DNA of 36,268 bases from CAYZWU01 sp964482235 (lineage in GTDB: Bacteria > Planctomycetota > B15-G4 > CAYZWU01): assembly GCA_964482235.1 (NCBI GenBank), contig CAYZWU010000052.1, forward strand, positions 1-36,268, written 5' to 3'. A program made the position numbers and the translations under genes. The notes beneath the pieces are model-generated. The model did not search any database, was not told the DNA's origin, and saw nothing but the letters and a program-made list of their open reading frames with translations. Each line of letters opens with the position of its first letter. Position 1 is the stretch's first letter. This document shows, in pieces, positions 23,477-32,372 of this stretch.

Positions 23477-26473
23477 ATGAGAGCTCATAACAGTCATTAC
23501 GCAGCGCCGTCGAAATCGTTCGGTTTTTTTGTTCCTCTCTGTCTCTTTTCAATTCTTGTCGCAACGCCCTTCGACCAGGCAGCTGCCCAGGAGGATCGGA
23601 AAGCCGTCACGGTGAATGTCCTCGACAGGACGCCGGGGCGGACGGTGATCAAGGTCGAGTTCGAGGCTTTCGACCAGACTCCGGTCCGGATCAGGGGCAA
23701 GGAGTTCAAGCGGATCGTCCTGGGATCGGAAAGCACCACCAAGCTGAAGGGATTCCCGGCCCTCCCCAAGATCTGCCGCAGCGTGCTCCTGCCGCCCACG
23801 AGGCGAATGAAGGTCAACATCCTGGACAGCAGCCACTACGACATCCGCAACATCAGGATCGCCCCCTCCAAGGGATACCTGAAGCGAACGGTCGATCCGG
23901 CCGGCGTGCCATTCACGTTTTCGTCCTTCTACATGAAGAACGCCTGGTACCCGACCAAGCCGGTCCAGCTCGGCCGTCCCTACATCATGCGCGACCAGCG
24001 CGGCGCCGTGGTGACGATCAATCCCTTCCGGTACAACCCGGCGCTGAAGACCCTGCGTGTGCTGAAAAGCATCACCCTGTCCATCTCCGATGCCGGTCCC
24101 GGAAGGTTCAATCTGCTGCGCCGGGCCGGAGTGCAGCCCGACCGCGGTTTCGACTCGCTCTTCAGCCAGAGCTTCGTCAACTACGATCCCGGCAGCAACG
24201 GGAATCGCGGCGCCGGCCGATCGGGGCTGGGCGACATGCTGATCGTGGCGCCCGCCGCCTTTCACCAGGCGCTTCAGCCCCTCGTCGACTGGAAGACGAG
24301 CCAGGGGATGACCACCTCCCTGGTCGATGTGGACAGCATCGGGAACACCGCCACGGCGATCAAGAACCACATCGAGTCCGTCTACCTTCAGACCGACCTG
24401 GCCTACGTTCTTCTTGTGGGCGACGTGGATGAAGTGGCCACGCCGATATCGCGCAACGGGGCGGCGGATCCGCTCTACTCCCTCCTGGCGGGAAACGACC
24501 ACTACCCGGACATCTTCGTGGGCCGCTTCTCCGCGAAGACGGTGGACCAGGTGGAATCCCAGGTGACGCGCACCCTGGATTACGAGCAGTCGAACGCCTC
24601 GGAGGCGTGGCTCAGGAAGGGATGCGGCGTCGCCTCGAACATCTCGGGAGGCCACAACGGCGAAAGCGACGACGAGCACATGGACAACATCCGCGACGAC
24701 CTGCTTGCCGCGGGATACACCCTCGTGGATCAGATCTACGATCCATCCGCCACGGCCTCGATGGTATCGACCGCCCTGAACAACGGCCGCGGCATCGTCA
24801 ACTACTGCGGGCACGGCAACCAGACCTCGTGGGGTTCCTCCGGATTCTCCGTCACCCATGTGAACAACCTGACGAACAGGGGCATGCTTCCCTTCATCGT
24901 CTCCGTGGCCTGCCTGAACGGCAAGTTCCACTCGGGCGACTGCTTCGCCGAGGCCTGGATCCGGGCGGAGTACGCGGGCGAGCCGACGGGCGCGACGGGC
25001 ATCTACGCCTCGTCGGTCAACATGTACTGGCAGCCGCCGATGACGGCCCAGGACGAGATCGTGGACCTCTATACAACCGGTGCTCTCGAGACCTTCGGCG
25101 CACTCTGCTACGCCGGCGCCTGCAAGATGATGGACGACCACGGCCTGGCGGGCCGGAACGAGTTCGAGAACTGGCACGTCTTCGGCGATCCCTCTCTTCT
25201 CGTGGCCATGCGCGACGAGGCCTTCACCTTCAACTTCCCCGAGGGGACCCCCGAGGTCCTTCAACCCGGCAACGCCGCCGCCTTCCCCGTCGAGATCCAG
25301 GACGGCTCGGAGAACTGCCTGCCGTCCACGGCAAAGCTCTTCTTCAGGTCCGGCCCCGCGGCCTCTTTCTCCGAGATATCGATGGTCTATCAGGGCAGCG
25401 GCATCTTCGAGGCGGAGATCCCGGCCTGCTACCACGGCGACGCGCCGGCATTCTACCTGGCCGCCACGGGAGACGGCGGAACAACGCTCACGAGCCCGGC
25501 CGATGCTCCGGCGAGCCTTCACGAAGCCGTGGTGGGGCTGCTTGTCCCGATCATCCACGACAACTTCGAGGCCGACCTCGGCTGGATCGCGACGGAAGAG
25601 AGTCTGACGACCGGCAGCTGGGAGCGAGTCCCTCCCGTCGGAGCCACCTGGTACGGCGAGGAATCGCAGCCCTACAACGACAATCCCCAGGGGACGGGCA
25701 CCTACTGCTGGGTCACCGGCCAGGGCGCCCCCGGAGGTCCGGCCGACGACGCGGACGTGGACGGCGGCCCCGCCTCGCTGACCTCACCGCTCCTGGACAT
25801 CAACGGCGGAGGCCTGGTGAGCTTCTATTACCACTTCTTCAACAACGGCGGCGACGACACCCTCGCTCTCCACGTCTCCTGCGACAGCGGCGCCACCTGG
25901 ATAAAGGTCTTCGAAACGTATCACGATCCGGGATGGAACTTCTTCAGCCTCGTACTGGAGGATCACGTCATCCCCACGGCGACGATGAAGCTGAAGTTCA
26001 TGGTGAAGGACGATCCCGACAATTCGATCACCGAGGCTGCGGTGGACGACATTTCCGTCTGGCGTCTCGTGGGCGATCCAACACTCGTTGCCGATCAGGA
26101 TTCGCTCAGCGCCTCGGGCGGCGGCGTCGTGACCTTCTCCCTCGATGCAGGCACGAACCATGCCGGCCGCGACTTCGTCCTCTTCGGATCGGGCGGCGGC
26201 GTCTACCCCGGGACCGAGCTGCCGAACAGCAGCGTTGTCCTTCCCCTCAACTTCGACCAGGTCACGTGGTACATCATCGGCAACCTCAACTCCTCCATGT
26301 TCCAGAACTTCAGGGGAACGCTCGACGGCGCGGGCCGGGCCCAGGCGATCCTGGACACCCAGGGTCCCATCACCGCGCCATGGCTCATGGGCATGGAAGT
26401 CCACTTCGCCTTTGCGCTGGGACCGCCCTGGAGCTACAGCTCCACATCGATCGCGATCAGCATCGAGCCGTGA
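23477..26473 (+). CDS. Secreted C25 (gingipain-like) cysteine protease with C-terminal beta domains
   Basis: A 998-residue exported protein. The signal peptide ends near residue 38 (QAAAQ). A propeptide-like beta region (about 40-240) precedes the C25 catalytic domain (about 250-580), with landmarks DMLIVAPAAF, YVLLVGDVDE, YPDIFVGRFSA, NYCGHGN (catalytic His446) and SVACLNG (catalytic Cys479), plus ENWHVFGDPSLLV at its end. An Ig-like segment follows (about 580-680), then a MAM/jelly-roll-like domain (about 690-865) ending VDDISVW. The last 130 residues (867-998) match the C-terminal domain of the secreted protein at 27289-28254. The Cys/His dyad is intact, so it should be active, probably on external or envelope proteins. 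It lacks an obvious type IX secretion tail. The ribosome site is weak (GGGGA about ten bases upstream). Confidence 0.93.
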   Translation: MRAHNSHYAAPSKSFGFFVPLCLFSILVATPFDQAAAQEDRKAVTVNVLDRTPGRTVIKVEFEAFDQTPVRIRGKEFKRIVLGSESTTKLKGFPALPKICRSVLLPPTRRMKVNILDSSHYDIRNIRIAPSKGYLKRTVDPAGVPFTFSSFYMKNAWYPTKPVQLGRPYIMRDQRGAVVTINPFRYNPALKTLRVLKSITLSISDAGPGRFNLLRRAGVQPDRGFDSLFSQSFVNYDPGSNGNRGAGRSGLGDMLIVAPAAFHQALQPLVDWKTSQGMTTSLVDVDSIGNTATAIKNHIESVYLQTDLAYVLLVGDVDEVATPISRNGAADPLYSLLAGNDHYPDIFVGRFSAKTVDQVESQVTRTLDYEQSNASEAWLRKGCGVASNISGGHNGESDDEHMDNIRDDLLAAGYTLVDQIYDPSATASMVSTALNNGRGIVNYCGHGNQTSWGSSGFSVTHVNNLTNRGMLPFIVSVACLNGKFHSGDCFAEAWIRAEYAGEPTGATGIYASSVNMYWQPPMTAQDEIVDLYTTGALETFGALCYAGACKMMDDHGLAGRNEFENWHVFGDPSLLVAMRDEAFTFNFPEGTPEVLQPGNAAAFPVEIQDGSENCLPSTAKLFFRSGPAASFSEISMVYQGSGIFEAEIPACYHGDAPAFYLAATGDGGTTLTSPADAPASLHEAVVGLLVPIIHDNFEADLGWIATEESLTTGSWERVPPVGATWYGEESQPYNDNPQGTGTYCWVTGQGAPGGPADDADVDGGPASLTSPLLDINGGGLVSFYYHFFNNGGDDTLALHVSCDSGATWIKVFETYHDPGWNFFSLVLEDHVIPTATMKLKFMVKDDPDNSITEAAVDDISVWRLVGDPTLVADQDSLSASGGGVVTFSLDAGTNHAGRDFVLFGSGGGVYPGTELPNSSVVLPLNFDQVTWYIIGNLNSSMFQNFRGTLDGAGRAQAILDTQGPITAPWLMGMEVHFAFALGPPWSYSSTSIAISIEP

Positions 26474-26528
26474 GATCGAGGCTCGCGGCGGCCGGGAGGC
26501 AGGATCGGGCAGGAAAGTGGCTGGCATG

Positions 26529-26554
26529 GGAGAGGCCATTAACATATCCTCTCC
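26529..26554 (+). promoter_or_regulatory. Inverted repeat just upstream of the DedA-like gene
   Basis: GGAGAGG (26529-26535) and CCTCTCC (26548-26554) are perfect inverted repeats with a 12-base AT-rich loop, ending three bases before the ATG at 26558. The left arm looks like a ribosome binding site but is too far from that ATG. The hairpin could mask or present the start region, or bind a repressor. Evidence is the symmetry alone. Confidence 0.3.
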
Positions 26555-26557
26555 GCC

Positions 26558-27271
26558 ATGCTCACCATGGCAGTCACATTCCTGATGAAGGCGGCCATGC
26601 CCGCTCCGCCCCTGGCCGTTTCCAGCGACCTTCTCTCGAACCTGGACCAGGTCGATCCCCTGACCCAGGCCTTCCTGCTGGCTCTTGCCACCCTGATCTC
26701 CGAGGACCTGACTGCCATTTCGGGCGGGATCATGGCCGGTGCGGCGCCCGAGCGCTTCGTGCCGATCTTGCTCGGCTGCTGGCTGGGTATGTGGCTCGGA
26801 GACATGGTCTACTACTTCCTGGGACGCGGCATCGGCAAGCCGGTGACAACAGCCCCCTTCCTGCGCAGGATCATTTCTGAAAAGAAGCTCGAGATGGCAA
26901 CGGAGTGGTTCGACAGGCGGGGCTACCTGGTGCTCGTCATCACCCGAGCCATCCCTGGAACCCGGCCGGCCACCTACCTGACAGCCGGCATACTCCGCTT
27001 CGCCGTCCTGAAGTTCATGGCGGCCACGAGCCTTCTCTCCCTGATCTGGACCCTGGTCCTCGTTCATCTTTCCAAACACATCGGCATCCAGCTGATGGAG
27101 TGGGCCAGGGTGCTGAAGCTGGGGCTGATCAGCCCCATCATCTGCGTCGTGCTGATCCTGCTGATCTTCATGGCCCTCACCACGGTCCCGAACAAGATCG
27201 TGGGGAAACGCCGCGCGGCATCGAGCGCAGAGGCCGACCGGCAGGGCGAACCCCCGCCGACCGGCCAGTAG
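26558..27271 (+). CDS. DedA-family (SNARE-associated) membrane protein
   Basis: A 237-residue integral membrane protein. Family landmarks are the re-entrant acidic segment (LISEDLTAISGGIMAGA), the GCWLGMWLGDMVYYFLGRGIG motif region and the arginine-containing stretch FDRRGYLVLVITRAIPGTRPATYLTAGI, which holds the conserved R-x3-P-G-x-R core. DedA proteins act in membrane homeostasis; several move undecaprenyl phosphate or other phospholipids across the membrane. The exact substrate cannot be assigned. The C-terminal tail is basic then polar and is expected in the cytoplasm. Several in-frame ATG codons make the start uncertain (26558, 26567, 26585, 26597). It lies 84 bases after the C25 protease gene and converges on the next one with 17 bases between. 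Confidence 0.87.
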   Translation: MLTMAVTFLMKAAMPAPPLAVSSDLLSNLDQVDPLTQAFLLALATLISEDLTAISGGIMAGAAPERFVPILLGCWLGMWLGDMVYYFLGRGIGKPVTTAPFLRRIISEKKLEMATEWFDRRGYLVLVITRAIPGTRPATYLTAGILRFAVLKFMAATSLLSLIWTLVLVHLSKHIGIQLMEWARVLKLGLISPIICVVLILLIFMALTTVPNKIVGKRRAASSAEADRQGEPPPTGQ

Positions 27272-27288
27272 GAAAGCTCAAGCCAGTA

Positions 27289-28254
27289 TCACGGAACGAT
27301 GTCGATCCCGACCACGTTCGACTGGAAGTCGTAGGGATCCACCGTGGTGTAGGCAAAATCGAAATGCATGCCGGCAGCATAGGGATTACCCGGGCCCACG
27401 GAATCCATCTTCGCGTGCGAGCGGCCGAGCGAGTTGAAGACTCCGTTGAAGTGAACGAAGTTTGCCGTGTTGATGTGCGTCCTCACGCAGTAGAAGAAGA
27501 GCCCCGGATTGAGGGGAAGCGTGGCACCGCTGGGAAGAACGACACCCGGGCTCGTTCCGGTGTTCGAGCCGAGAAGAAGGTACTCCCTCCCCGCGTAGGC
27601 AGAGCCGGCATGGAGCGTGAAGACAGCCACCCCGCCGGTGGATGTGGAAAGAGTGTCCACATCGCACTCGAGCACCGGGATCGCGGGATAATCGACACTG
27701 ACGTCATCGATGCAGACACCGTCCGACGTGAGAGGCGAGTTGTCGTACTGGGAGAAGCGGATCACGAAATCGCGGCTCAGCGTGAGCCCGAGTGCAGCGG
27801 CCTCGTTGTCGATATCGACGACGTAGCGGGTCCAGGCGGTCGGCCCGTCGTTGTGCGACAGGACCTGGTGGAAATTGATGCCGTCATCGCTGATGAACAG
27901 GCCGTCCTCGACGTGGTTCTCATCGCCGAACTCCTTGTACCAGTAGCTCAGCTCGACCTGCGTCTCCCCGCCGAGATCGATTTGGAGATCCAGGGTATTG
28001 AGGGCGTAGGTCCCGGAATTGATGCAGTCCATGGCCGCGTGGTAGATCCCGCCGTGAGGCGAGTACTGCGCGGTCACCTCGATCCTGCCGTTCGGATCGT
28101 TGCTCAGCGTCCACTCGGACCCGAACGCACCGCTCTCGAAATCGTCGCTGTACGGAATGTAGGCCTGTCCCTGGGCGGTCCCGGGGAGCGCCCAGAACAG
28201 CGCGGCAACCAGAACGGCGGCCAGGGAACGTAGAACGAGTTTTCTTCCTGTCAT
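27289..28254 (-). CDS. Secreted protein with MAM-like domain and shared C-terminal beta domain
   Basis: A 321-residue exported protein. The start at 28254 has GGAGG seven bases upstream and is followed by a signal peptide (LVLRSLAAVLVAALFWALPG). Residues about 30-190 form a jelly-roll/MAM-like module (DDFESGAFGSEW, VELSYWYKEFGDENH, ending CIDDVSVDY). Residues 192-321 are homologous to the last 130 residues of the nearby C25 protease: LSTSTGGVAVFTL, AGREYLLLGS, PGVVLP and LPLN occur in the same order. No catalytic residues are recognisable, so it is probably a binding or surface-display protein. It faces the propeller lipoprotein gene divergently across a 194-base gap. Confidence 0.85.
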   Translation of the reverse strand: MTGRKLVLRSLAAVLVAALFWALPGTAQGQAYIPYSDDFESGAFGSEWTLSNDPNGRIEVTAQYSPHGGIYHAAMDCINSGTYALNTLDLQIDLGGETQVELSYWYKEFGDENHVEDGLFISDDGINFHQVLSHNDGPTAWTRYVVDIDNEAAALGLTLSRDFVIRFSQYDNSPLTSDGVCIDDVSVDYPAIPVLECDVDTLSTSTGGVAVFTLHAGSAYAGREYLLLGSNTGTSPGVVLPSGATLPLNPGLFFYCVRTHINTANFVHFNGVFNSLGRSHAKMDSVGPGNPYAAGMHFDFAYTTVDPYDFQSNVVGIDIVP

Positions 28255-28448
28255 CTCAGCACCTCCAGAACAGATGGAAAATAAAGAGGGAAAATAAAAA
28301 CGAACACCTCGTGGACGCGGAGAGGTGACGCGGGTTACAGACAAGAGGGCCGGGAAGGTGTAGGATGGAGCGCTCCGACAGAGCCGGGATTTCGACTTCA
28401 CGAGGATCCACAAAGAGTTACGAACAGCAAGAACGCGCTGAGGAGTTC

Positions 28449-30872
28449 ATGACCAGGAGAAAAAAGAGCCTCGCCCCGATCCGTCCCTGCCTCATCATTC
28501 TTTTCGCCTGCCTCGCCTTCTCCTGTTCCCGGGCGGAGAGGGAAGAAAAGATGGTTGAAGCGGCGGCCGCTGCCGCGGGGCGCACGGTCACCATCGACTT
28601 CCTCTCCCACCTGAACATCGAGGCCAACGCCCTTGCCCCCCAGGCGGTCTGCGCCGACTCCCGTCGAAACCGCGTCTTCGCCGCCTGCGCCAATTCGAGC
28701 GCCGTGGCCGTGATCGACGGGGCGGCGGGCCGGACAAAGGTCATCCCCGTCGGCTCCCGCATGCCGCGGCGGTTCAGGGAAGCCGCGATGGCTGTCTCCG
28801 CCGCGACAGGAAGGCTCTTCCTGGCTGCCGGCGGGCAGCTCATCGTCGTGGATCCTGAAAGGACTTCCGCAAGAGTCATCGCCCTTCCCGACGACTACGA
28901 GACCGTGGCGCTCCACGGCGAGAACGACAGGGCCTATCTCGTTGGCCGTACCTGCTCCACCCTGGCCATCGTGGATCTTGATGCCGATCTGCCGCCGCGG
29001 TTCGTGTCCCTCGGCGAGGCCTCGCCGGAGCTCGCCTTCTCTGCCGCCTCCGCTCCGCCGGCGATCCGCAGGCTTTTCGTCGATGCCGCCCTCGAGAGGA
29101 TCTACGTGGTGGACGGCACGGCGGCCCGCCTGTTCGTGATCGACGCCCGGACCGAGGCGCTCCTCTCGTCGCGCGATCTCCCGGTCGATCCCCACCCCCG
29201 CTGGCACTTCGGCGGCTTCGACCCATCGAGCGGCCGGATCTTCGTCGCCCTGGAGAACGGCCGCCGCGAGGCGGCGGAGGCGATCGCCATCGATCCGCGC
29301 GAGGGCAAGGACCGGAAGATCGCGATCCCCAAGGGGCACACCGAACCGGCCGGCGTGAAGGCCGATCCGGAGCGCGGCGAGCTTTTCGTCTGCTACGACA
29401 ACAACACCGTGATCCACGCGATCACCTTCGACAATGAGCCGGAGATCGAGGCGATCGACCTGCCCGAGCGGGGCATGGGCGTGAACGCCACGGTCTACGA
29501 TCCACGGCACCGGACGCTCTATGCCGCCACCTGGATGCAGGCCGCCCTCTACGTCGTGGACATGGAAAGCCGCAAGAGGGTCTTCACCGTCCCGTTCTTT
29601 CCTGTCTATCCCCACATGAACAGCATGGCCCTGAACGAGGCGAACGGCAAGATCTACGTCCCGTCGGGATCAACGGCGGTGAACGGCACCTTCGGCTCGG
29701 CGCTCACGGTCTTCGATCCCCGGACCCTGACCGTCGAGAAGGTCCTGACCGGCTGGGGACCGGTGAGCCTCGCGCCGCGGCCGGGATCGGACGATTTCTA
29801 CGTTGCCTGTTCGGAGCAGCAGCTCGCCCTGGTCCGTGCCGACGGATCGTATTCCCTCCATCCCCTTCCCCATCCCTACCCCCGCGAGCTGGCCGCATTC
29901 CCCGGCAGGGAGAGGGTTCACCTCGTCTACGGTCCCCACTCCTCGATGTGGCCGAGCTTCTACATCGGAGGGACGCGGACCGGCATCCTCTCCATCGGCA
30001 ACGATCCGGGCGACATCATCGATCAGCAGACCCACAGGCTGGTGCAGGGGTTGCTCTTCGACGGGGGCGGCCGGCTCTGGACGCTGCAGAACACATGGGG
30101 AGCCGAGGAACCGCTGATCGTCCGCTTTCCCGCCGGGGGCGAGCCGTGGCAGGCGGTCCGCCTGCCGGGCAAGGTCGCGAACGAGTGCCTCCTCCGACTC
30201 CTGGCCGAGGATCGCGAGGCAGGCGTGATCTACGCCGGCCGCGTGGGGAACCTGAACACGGAAAAGGGACGCGTCTATCTCCTCGACGCCGCGGACGGAA
30301 CAATGATCAACGATGTCGAGGTGGGAGTCACTCCGACGGCGATCTGCCTGGCGCCGCAGGGCTCCGAATGCTACGTGGCGAACTTCGACAGCGACACGGT
30401 GACGGTCATCCGGGAGGCGGGCAGGGATTGCTCGACGATCCCCGTGGGACACAAGCCCCTCGCCCTCGATGTCGATCTCTCGTCAGGCAGCGTCTACGCG
30501 GTGAACCATCTCGGCGAAAGCCTCACGCGGATTTCCGGCATTGAGACGACACAAATCCCCCTCCCTCCCGATGCGCTGCCCAACAACATCCTGGTGGATC
30601 AGACGACGGGACGCGTCCTCGTCACCGCTCACGCGGCATCGGAGTTCCGCATCTACGACCTGGATCCGCGGAACGGCAAGGCGGACACGATCCATACCGC
30701 ATCTTTTCCCTACGGCGAGATCACCTTCGACCAGGCCAACGCGGCGTTCGGCGAGAGGGCGCAGTGGGGCGACGGCCTCTTCCGCATCACCGACATGGCG
30801 ATCGATCGGAGAGGCTTTGTCTGGGTGACCGACTATCTCGGGGGAAAGCTCCACATCGTGAAGAGCCGCTGA
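28449..30872 (+). CDS. Beta-propeller (YVTN/YncE-like) lipoprotein
   Basis: An 807-residue protein when started at 28449, preceded by GAGGAG and followed by a basic n-region, hydrophobic core and a Cys26 with AFSC before it, an acceptable but not ideal lipobox. The body is a long series of repeated blades: LFVIDARTEALLSS, LYVVDMESRKRVFTV, CYVANFDSDTVTVIRE, VYAVNHLGESLTRI. This pattern is typical of YVTN/YncE-like propellers; the length suggests two consecutive propellers. Such proteins usually bind partners or ligands at the envelope; no catalytic residues are seen and no ligand can be named. The final blade (GFVWVTDYLGGKLHIV) closes the protein. It converges on the small lipoprotein gene with 35 bases between. 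Confidence 0.85.
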   Translation: MTRRKKSLAPIRPCLIILFACLAFSCSRAEREEKMVEAAAAAAGRTVTIDFLSHLNIEANALAPQAVCADSRRNRVFAACANSSAVAVIDGAAGRTKVIPVGSRMPRRFREAAMAVSAATGRLFLAAGGQLIVVDPERTSARVIALPDDYETVALHGENDRAYLVGRTCSTLAIVDLDADLPPRFVSLGEASPELAFSAASAPPAIRRLFVDAALERIYVVDGTAARLFVIDARTEALLSSRDLPVDPHPRWHFGGFDPSSGRIFVALENGRREAAEAIAIDPREGKDRKIAIPKGHTEPAGVKADPERGELFVCYDNNTVIHAITFDNEPEIEAIDLPERGMGVNATVYDPRHRTLYAATWMQAALYVVDMESRKRVFTVPFFPVYPHMNSMALNEANGKIYVPSGSTAVNGTFGSALTVFDPRTLTVEKVLTGWGPVSLAPRPGSDDFYVACSEQQLALVRADGSYSLHPLPHPYPRELAAFPGRERVHLVYGPHSSMWPSFYIGGTRTGILSIGNDPGDIIDQQTHRLVQGLLFDGGGRLWTLQNTWGAEEPLIVRFPAGGEPWQAVRLPGKVANECLLRLLAEDREAGVIYAGRVGNLNTEKGRVYLLDAADGTMINDVEVGVTPTAICLAPQGSECYVANFDSDTVTVIREAGRDCSTIPVGHKPLALDVDLSSGSVYAVNHLGESLTRISGIETTQIPLPPDALPNNILVDQTTGRVLVTAHAASEFRIYDLDPRNGKADTIHTASFPYGEITFDQANAAFGERAQWGDGLFRITDMAIDRRGFVWVTDYLGGKLHIVKSR

Positions 30873-30907
30873 CAGGCCGTTCCGACGCGGCAAGGATACG
30901 CTGGACC

Positions 30908-31336
30908 TCAGTACCAGAAGGGGAAGCCGGGAGACCTCTCGATGTGAACCTCGTCGCGGGTCTGCCCCTGGGTCTTCGGACCGCCCAGGACCGTCCATCC
31001 GATCGCCTCGAGCACCCCGTCGCGAAACACGTAGGGCGTGAACTCGTCGTCCGTGGTCAGGCCGTCGTCCTGCAGACCGCTCCGGTAGAAGTGGATCTCC
31101 ACCAGGACGCCGTTATCGAGATACGATTCCGGATTCTTACGCGCGTTCGCCGGGAGGAACTGCTGCGTGCCGTCGAGAACGGCCAGGACATCATCCTTCC
31201 TGTCGCCCAGCTTCACTGCCGGCGCATCGGCGTTGTAGAAGGCGATGGTCTGCCGGATCAGGGCGTTCTGCGAGGTGCAGCCGCAGACGAAAAGAGCAAG
31301 TAAAGCAATCAGCACGATGAAGCGGTTTCTCTTCAT
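30908..31336 (-). CDS. Small lipoprotein, unknown family
   Basis: A 142-residue predicted lipoprotein: basic n-region (MKRNR), hydrophobic core and VCGC lipobox (Cys20). The mature part has LGDRKDDVLAVLDGTQQFLP, then short strands (VLVEIHFYRSG, FTPYVFRDGVLEAIGW), an arrangement that reminds me of the small BamE/SmpA-like fold; this is a guess from pattern only. GAGGAGG lies six bases before the ATG. It is the second gene of a pair, 21 bases after the radical SAM gene, so co-transcription is likely although a functional link is not obvious. Confidence 0.75.
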   Translation of the reverse strand: MKRNRFIVLIALLALFVCGCTSQNALIRQTIAFYNADAPAVKLGDRKDDVLAVLDGTQQFLPANARKNPESYLDNGVLVEIHFYRSGLQDDGLTTDDEFTPYVFRDGVLEAIGWTVLGGPKTQGQTRDEVHIERSPGFPFWY

Positions 31337-31357
31337 GACCGGCCTCCTCGAATATCT

Positions 31358-32272
31358 TCAAATACCCCTGTAGAGGCCCGCGTCGCGGGCCGCAGTTCTT
31401 GCATCGCTGAACTCGGAACGCGTGATACCCCTGTTGACTGGGGCGTATCGATCCGCCTTGTAGCAAGGCCTGTACTGATCCATGATATTCACGTACGTGT
31501 CCTTCGATATCTCTTCGGCCAGGAATCGCATCGCCTCCCGCGTGCCGGCCAGTCCGCCGGGCAGCACGAGATGACGGACGAGAAGCCCTCGCCTGGCACG
31601 CCCCCGGGCGTCGCAGTCGAGGTCCCCCACCTGCCTGTGCATCTCCCGGATCGCCTCCTTCGCCTTCTCCGGGTAGTCGGGCGCATCGGCCAGTTCGCCG
31701 GCGATGCGCGCATCCATGAACTTCAGGTCAGGCATGTAGATCTCGACGAAGCCGTCGAGGAGCTCGAGAGTCTCCTTCGATTCGTAGCCGCCGCAGTTGT
31801 AGACGATGGGGACCTCGAGACCCTCCTCGCGGGCCAAGAGAACGGCCTCCATCAGCTGAGGGGTGACGTGCGTGGGCGTCACGAAGTTGATGTTGTGGCA
31901 GCCCAATGCCTGGAGGGAAAGCATGGCCTCCTTCACCTCCTCCACGGTGGCCGGATGCCCCTCCAGAAGATGGCTGATCCCGAAGTTCTGGCAGAAGAGG
32001 CAGAGAAGGTTGCAGCCGGCCAGAAAGATCGTGCCCGATCCTCCCGAGCCCACGAGCACATCCTCTTCTCCGAAATGCGGCCCTGCGCTGGAGACGGCCA
32101 GCTCCCTGCCGGCCCCGCAGGTCCCGGTCTCTCCCTCGAGGCGGCGCGCCTCGCATCGCCTGGGACAGAGGGTGCAGGGATCGAGCTTTTCCTGCGCCTT
32201 GCCGAGCTTTTCCTGGAGGGTTTCGCCTCGCACGCCGCATTCTCCCGGCTCACTGTCAGCAGCCGTTGACAC
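31358..32272 (-). CDS. Radical SAM protein of the PflX-like (COG1313) type
   Basis: A 304-residue cytoplasmic Fe-S enzyme. The radical SAM motif CNLLCLFC (CX3CX2C) lies near residues 86-93, preceded by GTIFLAG. An N-terminal cysteine cluster (CTLCPRRC and TGTCGAG) is typical of the PflX-like subgroup related to pyruvate formate-lyase activators and may hold a second metal site. Further landmarks are NINFVTPTHVTPQ, VYNCGGYES, YMPDLKFMD, RHLVLPGGLAGT and VNIMDQYRPCYKA, all in the usual order. The reaction is unknown for this subgroup; a glycyl-radical target is not encoded nearby. The start is GTG 32272; GTG 32233 has a better ribosome site (GGGAG) and is a real alternative. Confidence 0.88.
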   Translation of the reverse strand: MSTAADSEPGECGVRGETLQEKLGKAQEKLDPCTLCPRRCEARRLEGETGTCGAGRELAVSSAGPHFGEEDVLVGSGGSGTIFLAGCNLLCLFCQNFGISHLLEGHPATVEEVKEAMLSLQALGCHNINFVTPTHVTPQLMEAVLLAREEGLEVPIVYNCGGYESKETLELLDGFVEIYMPDLKFMDARIAGELADAPDYPEKAKEAIREMHRQVGDLDCDARGRARRGLLVRHLVLPGGLAGTREAMRFLAEEISKDTYVNIMDQYRPCYKADRYAPVNRGITRSEFSDARTAARDAGLYRGI

Positions 32273-32278
32273 GACTCA

Positions 32279-32306
32279 TTGAAATTCATTACATGTATGA
32301 TATACT
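32279..32306 (+). promoter_or_regulatory. Candidate promoter of the M14 carboxypeptidase gene
   Basis: TTGAAA (32279-32284) and TATACT (32301-32306) are separated by 16 bases in a locally AT-rich stretch between divergent genes, about 65 bases before the carboxypeptidase start. Each box differs from the sigma70 consensus at one position. A TTGACA at 32266-32271 overlaps the start of the opposite gene and has no well-spaced -10 box. Confidence 0.45.
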
Positions 32307-32372
32307 TTTCCATTGTCCCGAATAAGCCCTGGTCACCATAAATTATTTCCAGTTCGTTACTCCGGAGGAAAA

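Noticed and set aside
23549..26880. Long alternative frames over the C25 protease gene on both strands
   Set aside because: They are again GC-driven shadows; the protease frame has a signal peptide, the catalytic dyad and homology to a neighbour.
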